Assembly (NCBI RefSeq): GCF_014133895.1
Contig: NC_050727.1
Coordinates: 124,001-188,000 of the forward strand
Direction: 5' to 3'
From: Torulaspora globosa
Taxonomy: Eukaryota; Ascomycota; Saccharomycetes; Saccharomycetales; Saccharomycetaceae
Length of the DNA stretch: 64,000 nucleotides
Under the pieces are notes generated by a model. It saw only the letters and a program-made list of their open reading frames with translations, had not been told where the DNA came from and did not search any database. Made by a program: the position numbers and the translations under genes. Position 1 is the stretch's first letter. Each line of letters opens with the position of its first letter. This document shows positions 40,563 through 50,574 of this stretch, one piece after another.

Positions 40563-42968
40563 CTAGCCGGGTAAACAGGCTAGCAGTCTCGCTGTATTAT
40601 GGTTATCGTCGCTGCTGGTGTCCTTGGAGCCGTTGGCAGAGTAATGATGCATCAGTCCCTCCTTGAATGCCGCGATGTGCTGATTAAATCCGTTTGCCGC
40701 TAAGTCGACGAATCTGGTGTACTCCGATATTATCTTTGTCGATTCTTCCGAACTGTAAAGTCTTGAAGGCTTGTTCTGTCGCCTACTGTGGCTTTCCAGA
40801 TATAGCTGGAAGAGATGAGGATCTAGTTGGCAAAATTCACGCCTCATCGAAGTAATAAATTTGCAAAACTTGTGAATGATTTCGAAAATTTGCAGTTGGA
40901 TTTCGATAAGTTGGGACAGGCAACAGTTAGTCATTATGTTGGTTAAGCTTTCTTGCAACGACAACTGCCAGTCTGTGATTGTAGCTCGCTTCTGGCTCGT
41001 CTTGGATGTGATCTTTATCTCCCTCTCCACAACAACCTGGGTGAAGTATTCTAGGATCAGCTTGATGAACTGGTTCATTCTGTTGTGCACCACTCGGCTT
41101 TTTCTTATAATCAGGAGGCGTACTTGTTTAGAGAAGCCGGTGTATCTCCATGAGGCGTTCTTGTTGATCTCGATCCATGTGTCATCCAACAATTTGCTGT
41201 TGTATTGAAGCAGGAATGAATATCTTGATATAATTTGATATTGGACGATGCAAGTTCTGGTTACTATAATGCTCAGAGGAAATGGAACTATGATCTCGAA
41301 GTTGAGATGGTAAATAGTACTCTTGGCAGCTTTTAGGCCATCTGCTCCAGACGATAATGGCTTCAGTTCTTGTAGTAGTATATCCTTCAGATTCTGAAAA
41401 TTGTTCGCGCTCAACAGTCGATCACCATCATCTTGATTGGACATTGTTCTTCCCCCGTTGGTACTATAATCTTGGCCAACATACTCCATGATAACTTCTT
41501 CGAAAGATTGATCGTCTAGCTGTAAATTGAGCAGCTGTTTCACCAGGTCCTCATTGCTCGACAGGTTGGACTTGAGTTCATTTTGAAAGGTTCGCTGAAG
41601 TTTTTCCTGATCGTACCCATTTTTTTTAAATCGTCTAGTCAATTCTACCATGTTTTTTTGTAGAAATTTAGTGATTCCGGCAATATTGTGATATCCCAAA
41701 TAATGCTTCTCCAGCATCTTGAAAAATGCCATCAAATCATATCCTTCGAAATACATCTTGAGGCAAAGCCTGTTAGCCTCCTTATACCATTTGTCAACGT
41801 AGAGTTCTAGATTTGAACCTTCCATGAGATCTGAAAAATTCGTTATCTCATCGGTGGCACTTGTAGCTAAGGTAAAGTCCACCTTTCCTAAGCTGGTTTT
41901 TATGAGATTTACCAGCTTTCCAGTGGTTAAAACCATAAACAGGAGCTCATTGTCATCATTCGGTTCAAACTGTTCAAGAATGCCGTCCTTCCGGATGACA
42001 TATTGAGTATCCCAGAGTCGGTCACCGTATTGGAGATACGAAGTGACGTCATTGACGCTGTTCATAGTGTCTACCACCATGAATTCGTCGTATGGATCGT
42101 TCAGCCTGCCTTCAGTGAGCCAAAGAAATAGCATGTCACAATAATTCCCTGCGACGCTGTTGAGGATTTTCTGCAGAAAGCTCACACTATAACGATCGCC
42201 CAAATTCTCATGCACCATAGTCTGAATTATTCTAAGTATCACCGCGCCTTTGGCTATCGGTAACATTCTAGTGTCCGTCGCTAATATGTATCCCCTATCA
42301 GACTGGTCTTTCAAATCGTTGATAAAATTATCAAAGTCCTCTTTTACGTGATCCATGTGTCTCCTTGCCCTGTCCTCTCTGTCTATCCGTTCGACCATCG
42401 TGAACAAGATCTCCATTTGTTTCGTAATCTCGGCATCATTTAACGACTGCTCAAGTTCACTGATGGAAAAGGTGGTGCTTTCCCTAAAATCCCTCTCCAG
42501 TCTGCCAGAAATGAAGCTCAAGTACGTGAATCTGAGAAATTGCTTGATTTCGAACCCTAAGCGGTGTAAAATGCTGCCAAATGAAGGTTCAGACCACTTC
42601 TCTGCCGTCTTTGTGAGGACAACATAGTATTTTCCCAGTCTCGCGATCCTCTTGCTGAACGATTTGAATGACGGATCCATCATTTTGGCAATTTTGAAAT
42701 CGGGAACCGCCCCGCTGTGCGGATCGTAGCTGTTGTTGTATCGGATATAAACGCCCTCCAGGCCCACTAAAACATTCAAAAGGTCCCTGACAACTAGAGC
42801 TTCCTGTATACCTCTCTGTTCCGGCGACGACAGTTCGCTAAGTGGATAGGACTTCAATTTTGGCTGCGTACTGAACAACGGCTGATAGTTTACCAGCCTC
42901 GCTAACAAAGGAACGTTCCCAGTGGCATTTGCGAGCTGTACATGATCCTCCACAACTCTGGTCTCCAT
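40563..42968 (-). CDS. SPC97: SPC97, gamma-tubulin small complex subunit (GCP2)
   Basis: With Spc98 and Tub4 it forms the gamma-tubulin small complex that nucleates microtubules at the spindle pole body. The product is 801 residues from the ATG at 42968 (823 in S. cerevisiae). That start aligns with the S. cerevisiae N-terminus (METRVVEDHVQL..VPLLARLVNYQP); 20 more codons lie open upstream but begin with TTG. The GRIP1 region spans about 30-340 (EALVVRDLLNVLVGLEG, MLFLWLTEG). The GRIP2 region spans about 480-720 (FPLSIIVTRTCIVQYQIISRY). A Reb1-type site overlaps its last codons. It is divergent from PUP2. Confidence 0.96.
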   Translation of the reverse strand: METRVVEDHVQLANATGNVPLLARLVNYQPLFSTQPKLKSYPLSELSSPEQRGIQEALVVRDLLNVLVGLEGVYIRYNNSYDPHSGAVPDFKIAKMMDPSFKSFSKRIARLGKYYVVLTKTAEKWSEPSFGSILHRLGFEIKQFLRFTYLSFISGRLERDFRESTTFSISELEQSLNDAEITKQMEILFTMVERIDREDRARRHMDHVKEDFDNFINDLKDQSDRGYILATDTRMLPIAKGAVILRIIQTMVHENLGDRYSVSFLQKILNSVAGNYCDMLFLWLTEGRLNDPYDEFMVVDTMNSVNDVTSYLQYGDRLWDTQYVIRKDGILEQFEPNDDNELLFMVLTTGKLVNLIKTSLGKVDFTLATSATDEITNFSDLMEGSNLELYVDKWYKEANRLCLKMYFEGYDLMAFFKMLEKHYLGYHNIAGITKFLQKNMVELTRRFKKNGYDQEKLQRTFQNELKSNLSSNEDLVKQLLNLQLDDQSFEEVIMEYVGQDYSTNGGRTMSNQDDGDRLLSANNFQNLKDILLQELKPLSSGADGLKAAKSTIYHLNFEIIVPFPLSIIVTRTCIVQYQIISRYSFLLQYNSKLLDDTWIEINKNASWRYTGFSKQVRLLIIRKSRVVHNRMNQFIKLILEYFTQVVVEREIKITSKTSQKRATITDWQLSLQESLTNIMTNCCLSQLIEIQLQIFEIIHKFCKFITSMRREFCQLDPHLFQLYLESHSRRQNKPSRLYSSEESTKIISEYTRFVDLAANGFNQHIAAFKEGLMHHYSANGSKDTSSDDNHNTARLLACLPG
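40567..40574 (+). promoter_or_regulatory. Reb1-type site CCGGGTAA at the SPC97 3' end
   Basis: The minus strand reads TTACCCGG, the Reb1 consensus, overlapping the last codons of SPC97. Reb1 can roadblock polymerase and shape nucleosome-free regions, so it may insulate the strong enolase promoter from SPC97 transcription arriving from upstream. Confidence 0.5.
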
Positions 42969-43571
42969 TAGAGACCGTAAATATGCTCGAAAGGTCTCCT
43001 TTCCCTGCTGATATCTGGCAGTAGCCAAGATGACTGTTTGTTTACCTTTGGGACTTCAAATATCGCTTGGCGCCTAGCTTTAGCCGTAACTAATGATGTT
43101 TATAGCGTCACAAAATCGATCTCTGACACTTGGTCAAAAGCGCTTGAAAAGCCGTCCTCGAAGGCTCTTGAGGTAGCCAGGGCAATAAAAATGCTTCCCT
43201 GACTAGTTTGCGGCCGTAAGATATCCGAATATTAATAGCCGTTTTTGTATGTTTTTCAACTCAATTTATGTTTTGTAGAAGAGAAAAGACGTTGATCTAC
43301 GCAACCGGCGACACAACAGAAAACAATAAACCAGTTAACAGATATCGCCCAGTCCCGCAGCACAACCGGCAAGCGGTCCGAGCCAACGACATTGCTTGCG
43401 GGCGCTCAAAAGCTGGAATGGCTCTGTCGCCGGATATTGATCATTTCTCACGAAGAAGCGAGTAACAAGCTCCCTTAGTGCTTGAGTGGCAAACCAGTAT
43501 TGAAGAGTAATTAGTATGGGTTAAGGGGGCCATTCTACTGAGACTGGAGGACGAGAGCGCCATTGAACAAG
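42969..43571. promoter_or_regulatory. SPC97-PUP2 divergent intergenic region
   Basis: 603 bp between two divergent start codons. Near PUP2 is a proteasome-associated control element (43485-43493). A 65-codon ATG frame at 43268-43465 shows no recognisable similarity and is not called. The rest is unremarkable. Confidence 0.55.
43485..43493 (+). promoter_or_regulatory. PACE-like Rpn4 site before PUP2
   Basis: AGTGGCAAA differs from the Rpn4 consensus GGTGGCAAA only at the first base, a variant also found in natural proteasome promoters. It lies 79-87 bp upstream of the PUP2 ATG, the usual distance. Confidence 0.65.
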
Positions 43572-44354
43572 ATGTTCTTGACCAGAAGTGAATATGACCG
43601 TGGTGTGAGCACTTTTTCGCCCGAAGGTAGGCTTTTTCAAGTGGAGTACTCTCTAGAGGCCATCAAACTTGGTTCTACGGCAATTGGTATTGCGACGAGC
43701 GAAGGTGTTGTGCTAGGTGTGGAAAAACGTGCAACTTCGCCTCTGCTAGAGGCGGATTCGATTGAAAAGATTGTCGAGGTGGACCGCCATATAGGCTGCG
43801 CGATGAGTGGTTTGACTGCAGACGCACGTTCAATGATCGAGCATGCCAGGACGGCAGCAGTGACGCATAACCTGTACTACGACGAGGATATCAGTGTCGA
43901 GTCTTTGACCCAGTCAGTATGTGACTTGGCACTGAGGTTTGGTGAGGGCGCATCCGGCGAAGAGAGGCTGATGTCGAGACCGTTTGGTGTGGCACTACTG
44001 ATTGCCGGCTATAATAAAGACACTGGATATCAGCTGTTCCACGCGGAGCCATCGGGAACCTTTTACCGTTACAATGCCAAGGCGATCGGCTCTGGTTCAG
44101 AGGGCGCACAGAGCGAACTGCAGAACGAGTGGCACTCTTCTCTAACGCTGAAAGAAGCGGAACTCCTTGTGCTTAAGATCTTGAAACAAGTTATGGAAGA
44201 AAAACTTGACGAAAACAACGCTCAACTGAGTAGCATCACGAAAGAGGACGGGTTCAAAATATACGACGACTCTAAGACAGCAGAGATCATTGCAAAACTC
44301 AAAGAGCAAGAAGCACAGCACGCGACGGATGATCAGGATGTAGAAATGAGTTGA
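43572..44354 (+). CDS. PUP2: PUP2, alpha5 subunit of the 20S proteasome
   Basis: Outer-ring alpha subunit of the 20S proteasome (human PSMA5). The product is 260 residues from the ATG at 43572, exactly the S. cerevisiae length; a TTG three codons earlier is ignored. The alpha-type N-terminal signature [20 protein letters not shown] and the core [35 protein letters not shown] and [14 protein letters not shown] are all present. The acidic tail ends in DQDVEMS. The PACE-like site upstream fits Rpn4 control. It converges with GCN5. Confidence 0.99.
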   Translation: MFLTRSEYDRGVSTFSPEGRLFQVEYSLEAIKLGSTAIGIATSEGVVLGVEKRATSPLLEADSIEKIVEVDRHIGCAMSGLTADARSMIEHARTAAVTHNLYYDEDISVESLTQSVCDLALRFGEGASGEERLMSRPFGVALLIAGYNKDTGYQLFHAEPSGTFYRYNAKAIGSGSEGAQSELQNEWHSSLTLKEAELLVLKILKQVMEEKLDENNAQLSSITKEDGFKIYDDSKTAEIIAKLKEQEAQHATDDQDVEMS

Positions 44355-44431
44355 AAGTTCATCGGCATCGTCTAAAATAGATATATACCAACATACGAGA
44401 GCTACATGCACTGCAAATTTGGGCTGGTATC

Positions 44432-46033
<1,602 letters not shown>

Positions 46034-46103
46034 TTAGATGGAGAACCTTAAATTGACCAAGTGATTTGGCAAATTGAAAAATCAACGACTTCGTCAAAGG
46101 CGA

Positions 46104-47990
46104 CTAATTTAAAGCATACATCTCATCATCGATCTCGACATCGTCGATTTTCCACTGTTCGCTGGCCCTTTCCGCCTCTAATTGCACTTTGGCAAGGCCA
46201 CTGAGCTCCTCGATATATGTGTGATCGTTGAGCGCTGAACGCACAAAATCCCAGTCCAGTGACTTGTAGGAATCGACCACAGAGGGACAGCATGCCGAGC
46301 AATGATCATATGCGGGCGTTCTCAATTTCAGCGTGGAAAAATTGTTTAAAAAGCCGCGAATCTGGTGCGGCAGTTCGCCTAAAATGGTCTCTTCATTGTC
46401 TCCTCCGGTTCTTGGCTGCAGGAGGGAGACGAAGAGTTCAACAGCCTGGGAAGCGGCCATCAGCGCCACTCCCGGCCGAGTAACGGTACACATCTCATCC
46501 AATGTTCTGTCCTTCATGCTATCCTTGGGCGCAAATACATCATGGCAGAAGTAGCATCCAAGGCGTGGCCCTTGTACACCAGAGTAATTTCCGTGTCTCA
46601 TTACAAGGTAGCTGTCGAAGCCTAATGCGGCATTGATTACTATCTTACCCTTGGCGTTGCCCATCACAGTTGGCAACCAACGCGTCTCTCTTGAGTCCAT
46701 CAACAGGAACACGACATCATGTTCGTCGAATAGGTCGCACAAGCGTTCATATGAGGCATGTTCGACCTCCTCGTTCGTGACCGGGTGGCCGATCATGGGA
46801 ACGCTCAGTTCTACACCTTCTGCGTCCAGTAGAGGAAACACTTTTTTCACAGCTTCAGCTGCCGCCAGGGCTTTGTTCTTGCCGATGTCGTGAAATTCGA
46901 ATAGTGGCTGTCTCACCGGATTCGATGAAGAGACATTTCCGTTATCGACGAACGTTATCTTCCGTACGCCCCATGCCATCAGAGCTCGGGCTACATAACA
47001 ACCTAGAGTACCGGACCCAAGAAGTAAAGCCTTTGCTCCCTTAACCTTCTCAAGATCTAGCTCGGGAACTAGTCTCCATTTCATCAGCTTGAGGTTGAGA
47101 TCAACAGTCTGGTCAGCTATCTTCAAAGGATCGATTAAAGAACTGAGATCTACTCCTCTGGGTCCAAGCTTGTTCTGCGTATTTCTTTCCCATCCGCTAA
47201 ACTGTAAATGCTCGTTACCACCAGTTTGCAGATCGTGTAAGGAAAGAGTAAGGACGAAACTGGAGTCTGCTGGTCTTATGAAAAGCACTTCGAGAGTGTC
47301 CCTATCGGGACTGTCATGATTAAATATTGTCAAAAAATTTTTGGTCAGTGCGCTAGGTATATTATCCAATCGGCAAGTATCTCTTACTATCAGCGCCTTG
47401 CATGTTCCTGCGTCCTGTCGATTATAGGGAATCAGTTCATTTTGGTCACTCAAAAGCGCTACCCAATCGCCTACTCGCTCTTCGAACCATTTTTGATACC
47501 TCTCCGCGACCTTTAGAGGCCTGGTTTCCAATACTTTGATAGAAAGCGTCTTCTTTTGGAAGCAAGGCACGCAAACCCAGTAGTAGAACCGGTACTCCTT
47601 CAAATCAGCAAAGCTGATAACATGGAATGAAACAGAGTCGTTTATATTGATCAGTCCAGCATGATACACTTCAGTAGCCCTCCTCTTCACGAATTCCTGC
47701 TTATCGAGTGACTTGAACTCTTCGAATCGGTTAAAATTGTGCAAAACCCCATAAATCCGCACGCCAGAACTCGTCCTCAAAGACTCTCTCTGGAAGGTCC
47801 GTTCATTTAAAGATAAAGGCACACTATTTCTCGATTTGAAAGTGTACGAGGTATCCAAACATGCAAATAAAGGCTGCCCCCTTGAGTCCAGCTTCAGAAC
47901 ATCGAGTTTTAATCGACACAACTCCTGGAAAAACGAAGCATCCAGGAAAGATTGCAAAGGAGATCCATATTTTAGCGTAGCATCTGACAT
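46104..47990 (-). CDS. ATG7: ATG7, E1-like enzyme of autophagy
   Basis: Activates Atg12 and Atg8 for conjugation and hands them to Atg10 and Atg3. The product is 628 residues (630 in S. cerevisiae). The N-terminal E2-binding domain spans about 1-290. The adenylation domain has the nucleotide motif GSGTLGC (325-331), the metal and ATP residues around FVDNGNVSSSNPVRQPLF, and the catalytic cysteine C501 in DEMCTVTRPG. Zinc-binding cysteines are in GCYFC (C479, C482) and near HCSACC. The acidic C-terminal tail ends in DDEMYALN (Atg8-binding region). A CACGTG box (48088-48093) lies about 100 bp upstream. Confidence 0.99.
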   Translation of the reverse strand: MSDATLKYGSPLQSFLDASFFQELCRLKLDVLKLDSRGQPLFACLDTSYTFKSRNSVPLSLNERTFQRESLRTSSGVRIYGVLHNFNRFEEFKSLDKQEFVKRRATEVYHAGLININDSVSFHVISFADLKEYRFYYWVCVPCFQKKTLSIKVLETRPLKVAERYQKWFEERVGDWVALLSDQNELIPYNRQDAGTCKALIVRDTCRLDNIPSALTKNFLTIFNHDSPDRDTLEVLFIRPADSSFVLTLSLHDLQTGGNEHLQFSGWERNTQNKLGPRGVDLSSLIDPLKIADQTVDLNLKLMKWRLVPELDLEKVKGAKALLLGSGTLGCYVARALMAWGVRKITFVDNGNVSSSNPVRQPLFEFHDIGKNKALAAAEAVKKVFPLLDAEGVELSVPMIGHPVTNEEVEHASYERLCDLFDEHDVVFLLMDSRETRWLPTVMGNAKGKIVINAALGFDSYLVMRHGNYSGVQGPRLGCYFCHDVFAPKDSMKDRTLDEMCTVTRPGVALMAASQAVELFVSLLQPRTGGDNEETILGELPHQIRGFLNNFSTLKLRTPAYDHCSACCPSVVDSYKSLDWDFVRSALNDHTYIEELSGLAKVQLEAERASEQWKIDDVEIDDEMYALN

Positions 47991-48170
47991 AGCGCTCTGC
48001 TGAGCACAGTTATGGCAAGCTAGAGGTCTGTCCTACAACTGAACCCTTCCTCTTAACCATCTCATATAAGATATATCGGAGAAGGTTCACGTGATCTATA
48101 CCGATCGAAAGTAATATACAGTTGAAATAGATGAAGTTTACATATCCCAGACCAGATTTGTGTTCTCGAG

Positions 48171-49736
48171 CTAAGCTACTGCCTCATCGTGCTTCCCGTC
48201 CTCTAGAGTCATGTCATCAAGCTCGTCCAACAACTCATCGATATCGATCTGTGGAGCATCCTCATCATCGTCCTCATCCATCTCATGCTCTTGCGATGGG
48301 TACGTCTGCTGGACGTTCTTGTAAAGGTTGATGCTTTGTCTTAACTCAGAGTCCTCTTCCAATTCTTGCAAGAAAACTTCATAATCTCTTTCGGCACGCT
48401 CCATCTCTTGCTTCTGTGTCCTAGAACTGTAGTCCTGAGAAGCATCAATATCTTTATGCTCTCTTGCCATTCTCTTCAACTTCCAGTTTCTGTTTTTCTT
48501 GGTCTTTCTACGGTAAAGTTTCTTGACCAGAACCACGTCAGGAACCTGATCGATATTCAGTCCATCAAATAGGTCGGAATTGTAGTTAGAGTTGGCGATG
48601 AAATAGCCCATGACGCTATCACCGGCATGGCATAGGGCACCCAAGTGGGATCTAACGTAGTACTCCTGGTCATTGACACCGAGGTCCGCGGCTCTTGCTA
48701 CTGTGATGTCAGCAAGAACGTTCTTCCCTCTGCTCACGCCCGTGGGTTCGACATCGAGCACAATGAACTCAACCAGTTGCGAGACGTCAGCCAATGAGCT
48801 GAACGGGGTCCTCCAGTATACCTGAGCAGACAAATCAGCGGTCTGCAATGTGTTAGGGTCCAGAAACTGCACTGTATTCGTGACTCTAGAACAGACAACA
48901 AACTGTGAAATATTTCCCAGCGATTTAGCCAACTTGCTGGGCAGAACCACAAGATCATCCCTACAGATTGGCACGATCTCCACAGAGTAGGAGAACTTAT
49001 AGGTTGAGCTGCCCGTGTGAACATCCTGCGAGATCAGTTCCTCAGATTTCTTATGCTTGATAGGAACAGCCGAATTCAGGAAATCGATCATCTTCACCGC
49101 GTGGTTCTTCTGTCCGTAGAAAAAGTCTAAGCCGTCCTTTGTTTCACTGATAGAGATGGTGTCGACATGAGCATTGTGTTTCAAGATCAACTGCTCCAGA
49201 TACAAAAATGTTCTCTTATGAGGGACCTTCTGTCTGATTTGTACTGTCGCCCTCCATGTGTTGGTGGTATACGACCGCGCACAGTCTGGACATTGCATGG
49301 CAACCACCACGTACTCAACTTCGAAAGTTTGCTGAATAATAGTGTTTGCAATGGCCTCACCTTGAACAGTGAGCTTCACCCTGATACGTCTCGAGTGTGG
49401 TTCCGTCCATATGAAAGACGCATCTACCAATCTAACCTTGGTCAGACCTTTCAAACGACGCAAACAGATAGCCAACAACTCTCTGGACTCCAGCTCTGCT
49501 CTCACCCACTGTCCAGGTGGCTGCAAGAACCTCTCACAATTTCTACAAAAAGAAATGTTCGCTTCTCTTGGAATACCCTCTGTGATATCTACTGTCATTT
49601 TAATACAGTCATAACACATCACCAGGCCTCCGGACCCATCGATGGGAACACCACAATTGCAACATAGAACCGTTGCAGCCTGCAGCTGCTGCTGCTGCTG
49701 CACCTGCTCATGGTTCATATGAGTATAATCCATCAT
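48171..49736 (-). CDS. NMD3: NMD3, 60S ribosomal export adaptor
   Basis: Binds late pre-60S subunits and recruits the exportin Crm1 for nuclear export. The product is 521 residues (518 in S. cerevisiae). The N-terminal zinc-binding region has paired CxxC motifs (CCNCG, MCYDC, CRNC, CPDC; about 25-160). A conserved central domain follows. The C-terminal region carries a nuclear localisation cluster KKLYRRKTKKNRNWKLKR and acidic, leucine-rich export signals (IDIDELLDELDDMTLED). A short glutamine run (residues 13-17) is the only poorly conserved part. PAC and RRPE elements lie about 95 bp upstream. Confidence 0.99.
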   Translation of the reverse strand: MMDYTHMNHEQVQQQQQLQAATVLCCNCGVPIDGSGGLVMCYDCIKMTVDITEGIPREANISFCRNCERFLQPPGQWVRAELESRELLAICLRRLKGLTKVRLVDASFIWTEPHSRRIRVKLTVQGEAIANTIIQQTFEVEYVVVAMQCPDCARSYTTNTWRATVQIRQKVPHKRTFLYLEQLILKHNAHVDTISISETKDGLDFFYGQKNHAVKMIDFLNSAVPIKHKKSEELISQDVHTGSSTYKFSYSVEIVPICRDDLVVLPSKLAKSLGNISQFVVCSRVTNTVQFLDPNTLQTADLSAQVYWRTPFSSLADVSQLVEFIVLDVEPTGVSRGKNVLADITVARAADLGVNDQEYYVRSHLGALCHAGDSVMGYFIANSNYNSDLFDGLNIDQVPDVVLVKKLYRRKTKKNRNWKLKRMAREHKDIDASQDYSSRTQKQEMERAERDYEVFLQELEEDSELRQSINLYKNVQQTYPSQEHEMDEDDDEDAPQIDIDELLDELDDMTLEDGKHDEAVA

Positions 49737-49828
49737 TAACGGTACTCCTGGGAACTCAATTCAACAATAGATCAATGATACTCTCTATAATCAAAGCTCA
49801 TCTCATAGTGATACCTCTTGCTTTCTAA

Positions 49829-49850
49829 GCGATGAGCTTCGAAAAATTTG
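49829..49850 (+). promoter_or_regulatory. PAC + RRPE pair before NMD3
   Basis: GCGATGAGCT (PAC, 49829-49838) is followed at once by GAAAAATTTG (RRPE-like, 49841-49850), 93-114 bp upstream of the NMD3 ATG. This pair marks ribosome-biogenesis promoters and is bound by Dot6/Tod6 and Stb3. Confidence 0.7.
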
Positions 49851-49877
49851 CCCATTTGATCACGTGGACATGATAAC

Positions 49878-50441
49878 TCATCTCTTCGCCTTCTTTCCAC
49901 CACTGAATAGCAGACCAAAGGACTTCTTAGAGGCCTTCTGAACCGGTCTATCATCATCCTCGTCCTCAGATTCACCATCGTGTCCGTTCCGCTCGTTTGC
50001 TGACGCGGCGGCCGGTTGTGTCTTGCGTCGAGCAGCCTCTCTCTGATTCTGCCTCATCTTTCTTTTGAGAGCTACCATTGCCCTTGTGTCATCCTTGGAT
50101 ATCCTATGGATCCCGCTGCTTTGGGTGCTGTGGTGTGGTCGTCTTTTTTTCGACAACGAGCTGACCTTCTTTTCGCTTTGTATGAACTCACCGACTGTGT
50201 GTATGTCATCCCGATTCTCGGACGTGCTCGCCACTGGGTTCAGATTGAGGCCTGAGCCAGTTTGCATCACTGGCAGAGTGAAAAATGTAGCCTTGCTGTT
50301 ATTTAGCTCAGTAGTGTCGACGGGCTCTTCGGTATCCTTAATGGCGAGCCAGCTGAGGACTCTCTTTGTATTGCGACCAAACGATCGCTGCAGTTTTGCC
50401 TGCAGATCTAGCTTCTCCTGAATCTCCTTGGATCTCGACAT
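49878..50441 (-). CDS. NOP19: NOP19, small-subunit processome assembly protein
   Basis: Nucleolar protein required for early pre-rRNA cleavages and 40S assembly in S. cerevisiae (YGR251W, 196 residues). The product is 187 residues from the ATG at 50441; a TTG two codons earlier is ignored. It has no catalytic domain. It is polar, with an N-terminal helix MSRSKEIQEKLDLQAKLQRSF and a Lys/Arg-rich middle. The C-terminal half contains an acidic patch (DGESEDEDDD) and ends in FGLLFSGGKKAKR. Position between NMD3 and DBP8 and the PAC element upstream support the assignment. Confidence 0.85.
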   Translation of the reverse strand: MSRSKEIQEKLDLQAKLQRSFGRNTKRVLSWLAIKDTEEPVDTTELNNSKATFFTLPVMQTGSGLNLNPVASTSENRDDIHTVGEFIQSEKKVSSLSKKRRPHHSTQSSGIHRISKDDTRAMVALKRKMRQNQREAARRKTQPAAASANERNGHDGESEDEDDDRPVQKASKKSFGLLFSGGKKAKR

Positions 50442-50522
50442 CGGCAACTCGCTGACTCTCTGACAAGCTGTTAGTGTGTGTTGTTTATGTTTTATTTAAC
50501 AGTTTTTCAAGCGCGCACTTAT

Positions 50523-50531
50523 GCTCATCGC
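50523..50531 (-). promoter_or_regulatory. PAC element before NOP19
   Basis: The minus strand reads GCGATGAGC, 82-90 bp upstream of the NOP19 ATG. A weaker RRPE-like TTGAAAAACT lies about 25 bp farther to the left. Confidence 0.6.
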
Positions 50532-50574
50532 AGCCCTGTTTAACGAATTTTCTATAAAACAAGCATACTCTATC

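Noticed and set aside
42969..43028. 20-codon N-terminal extension of SPC97
   Set aside because: It begins with TTG, and the ATG at 42968 aligns with the S. cerevisiae N-terminus.
43268..43465. 65-codon frame in the SPC97-PUP2 gap
   Set aside because: Short, no recognisable similarity, and it lies in a promoter region; chance frames of this size are common.
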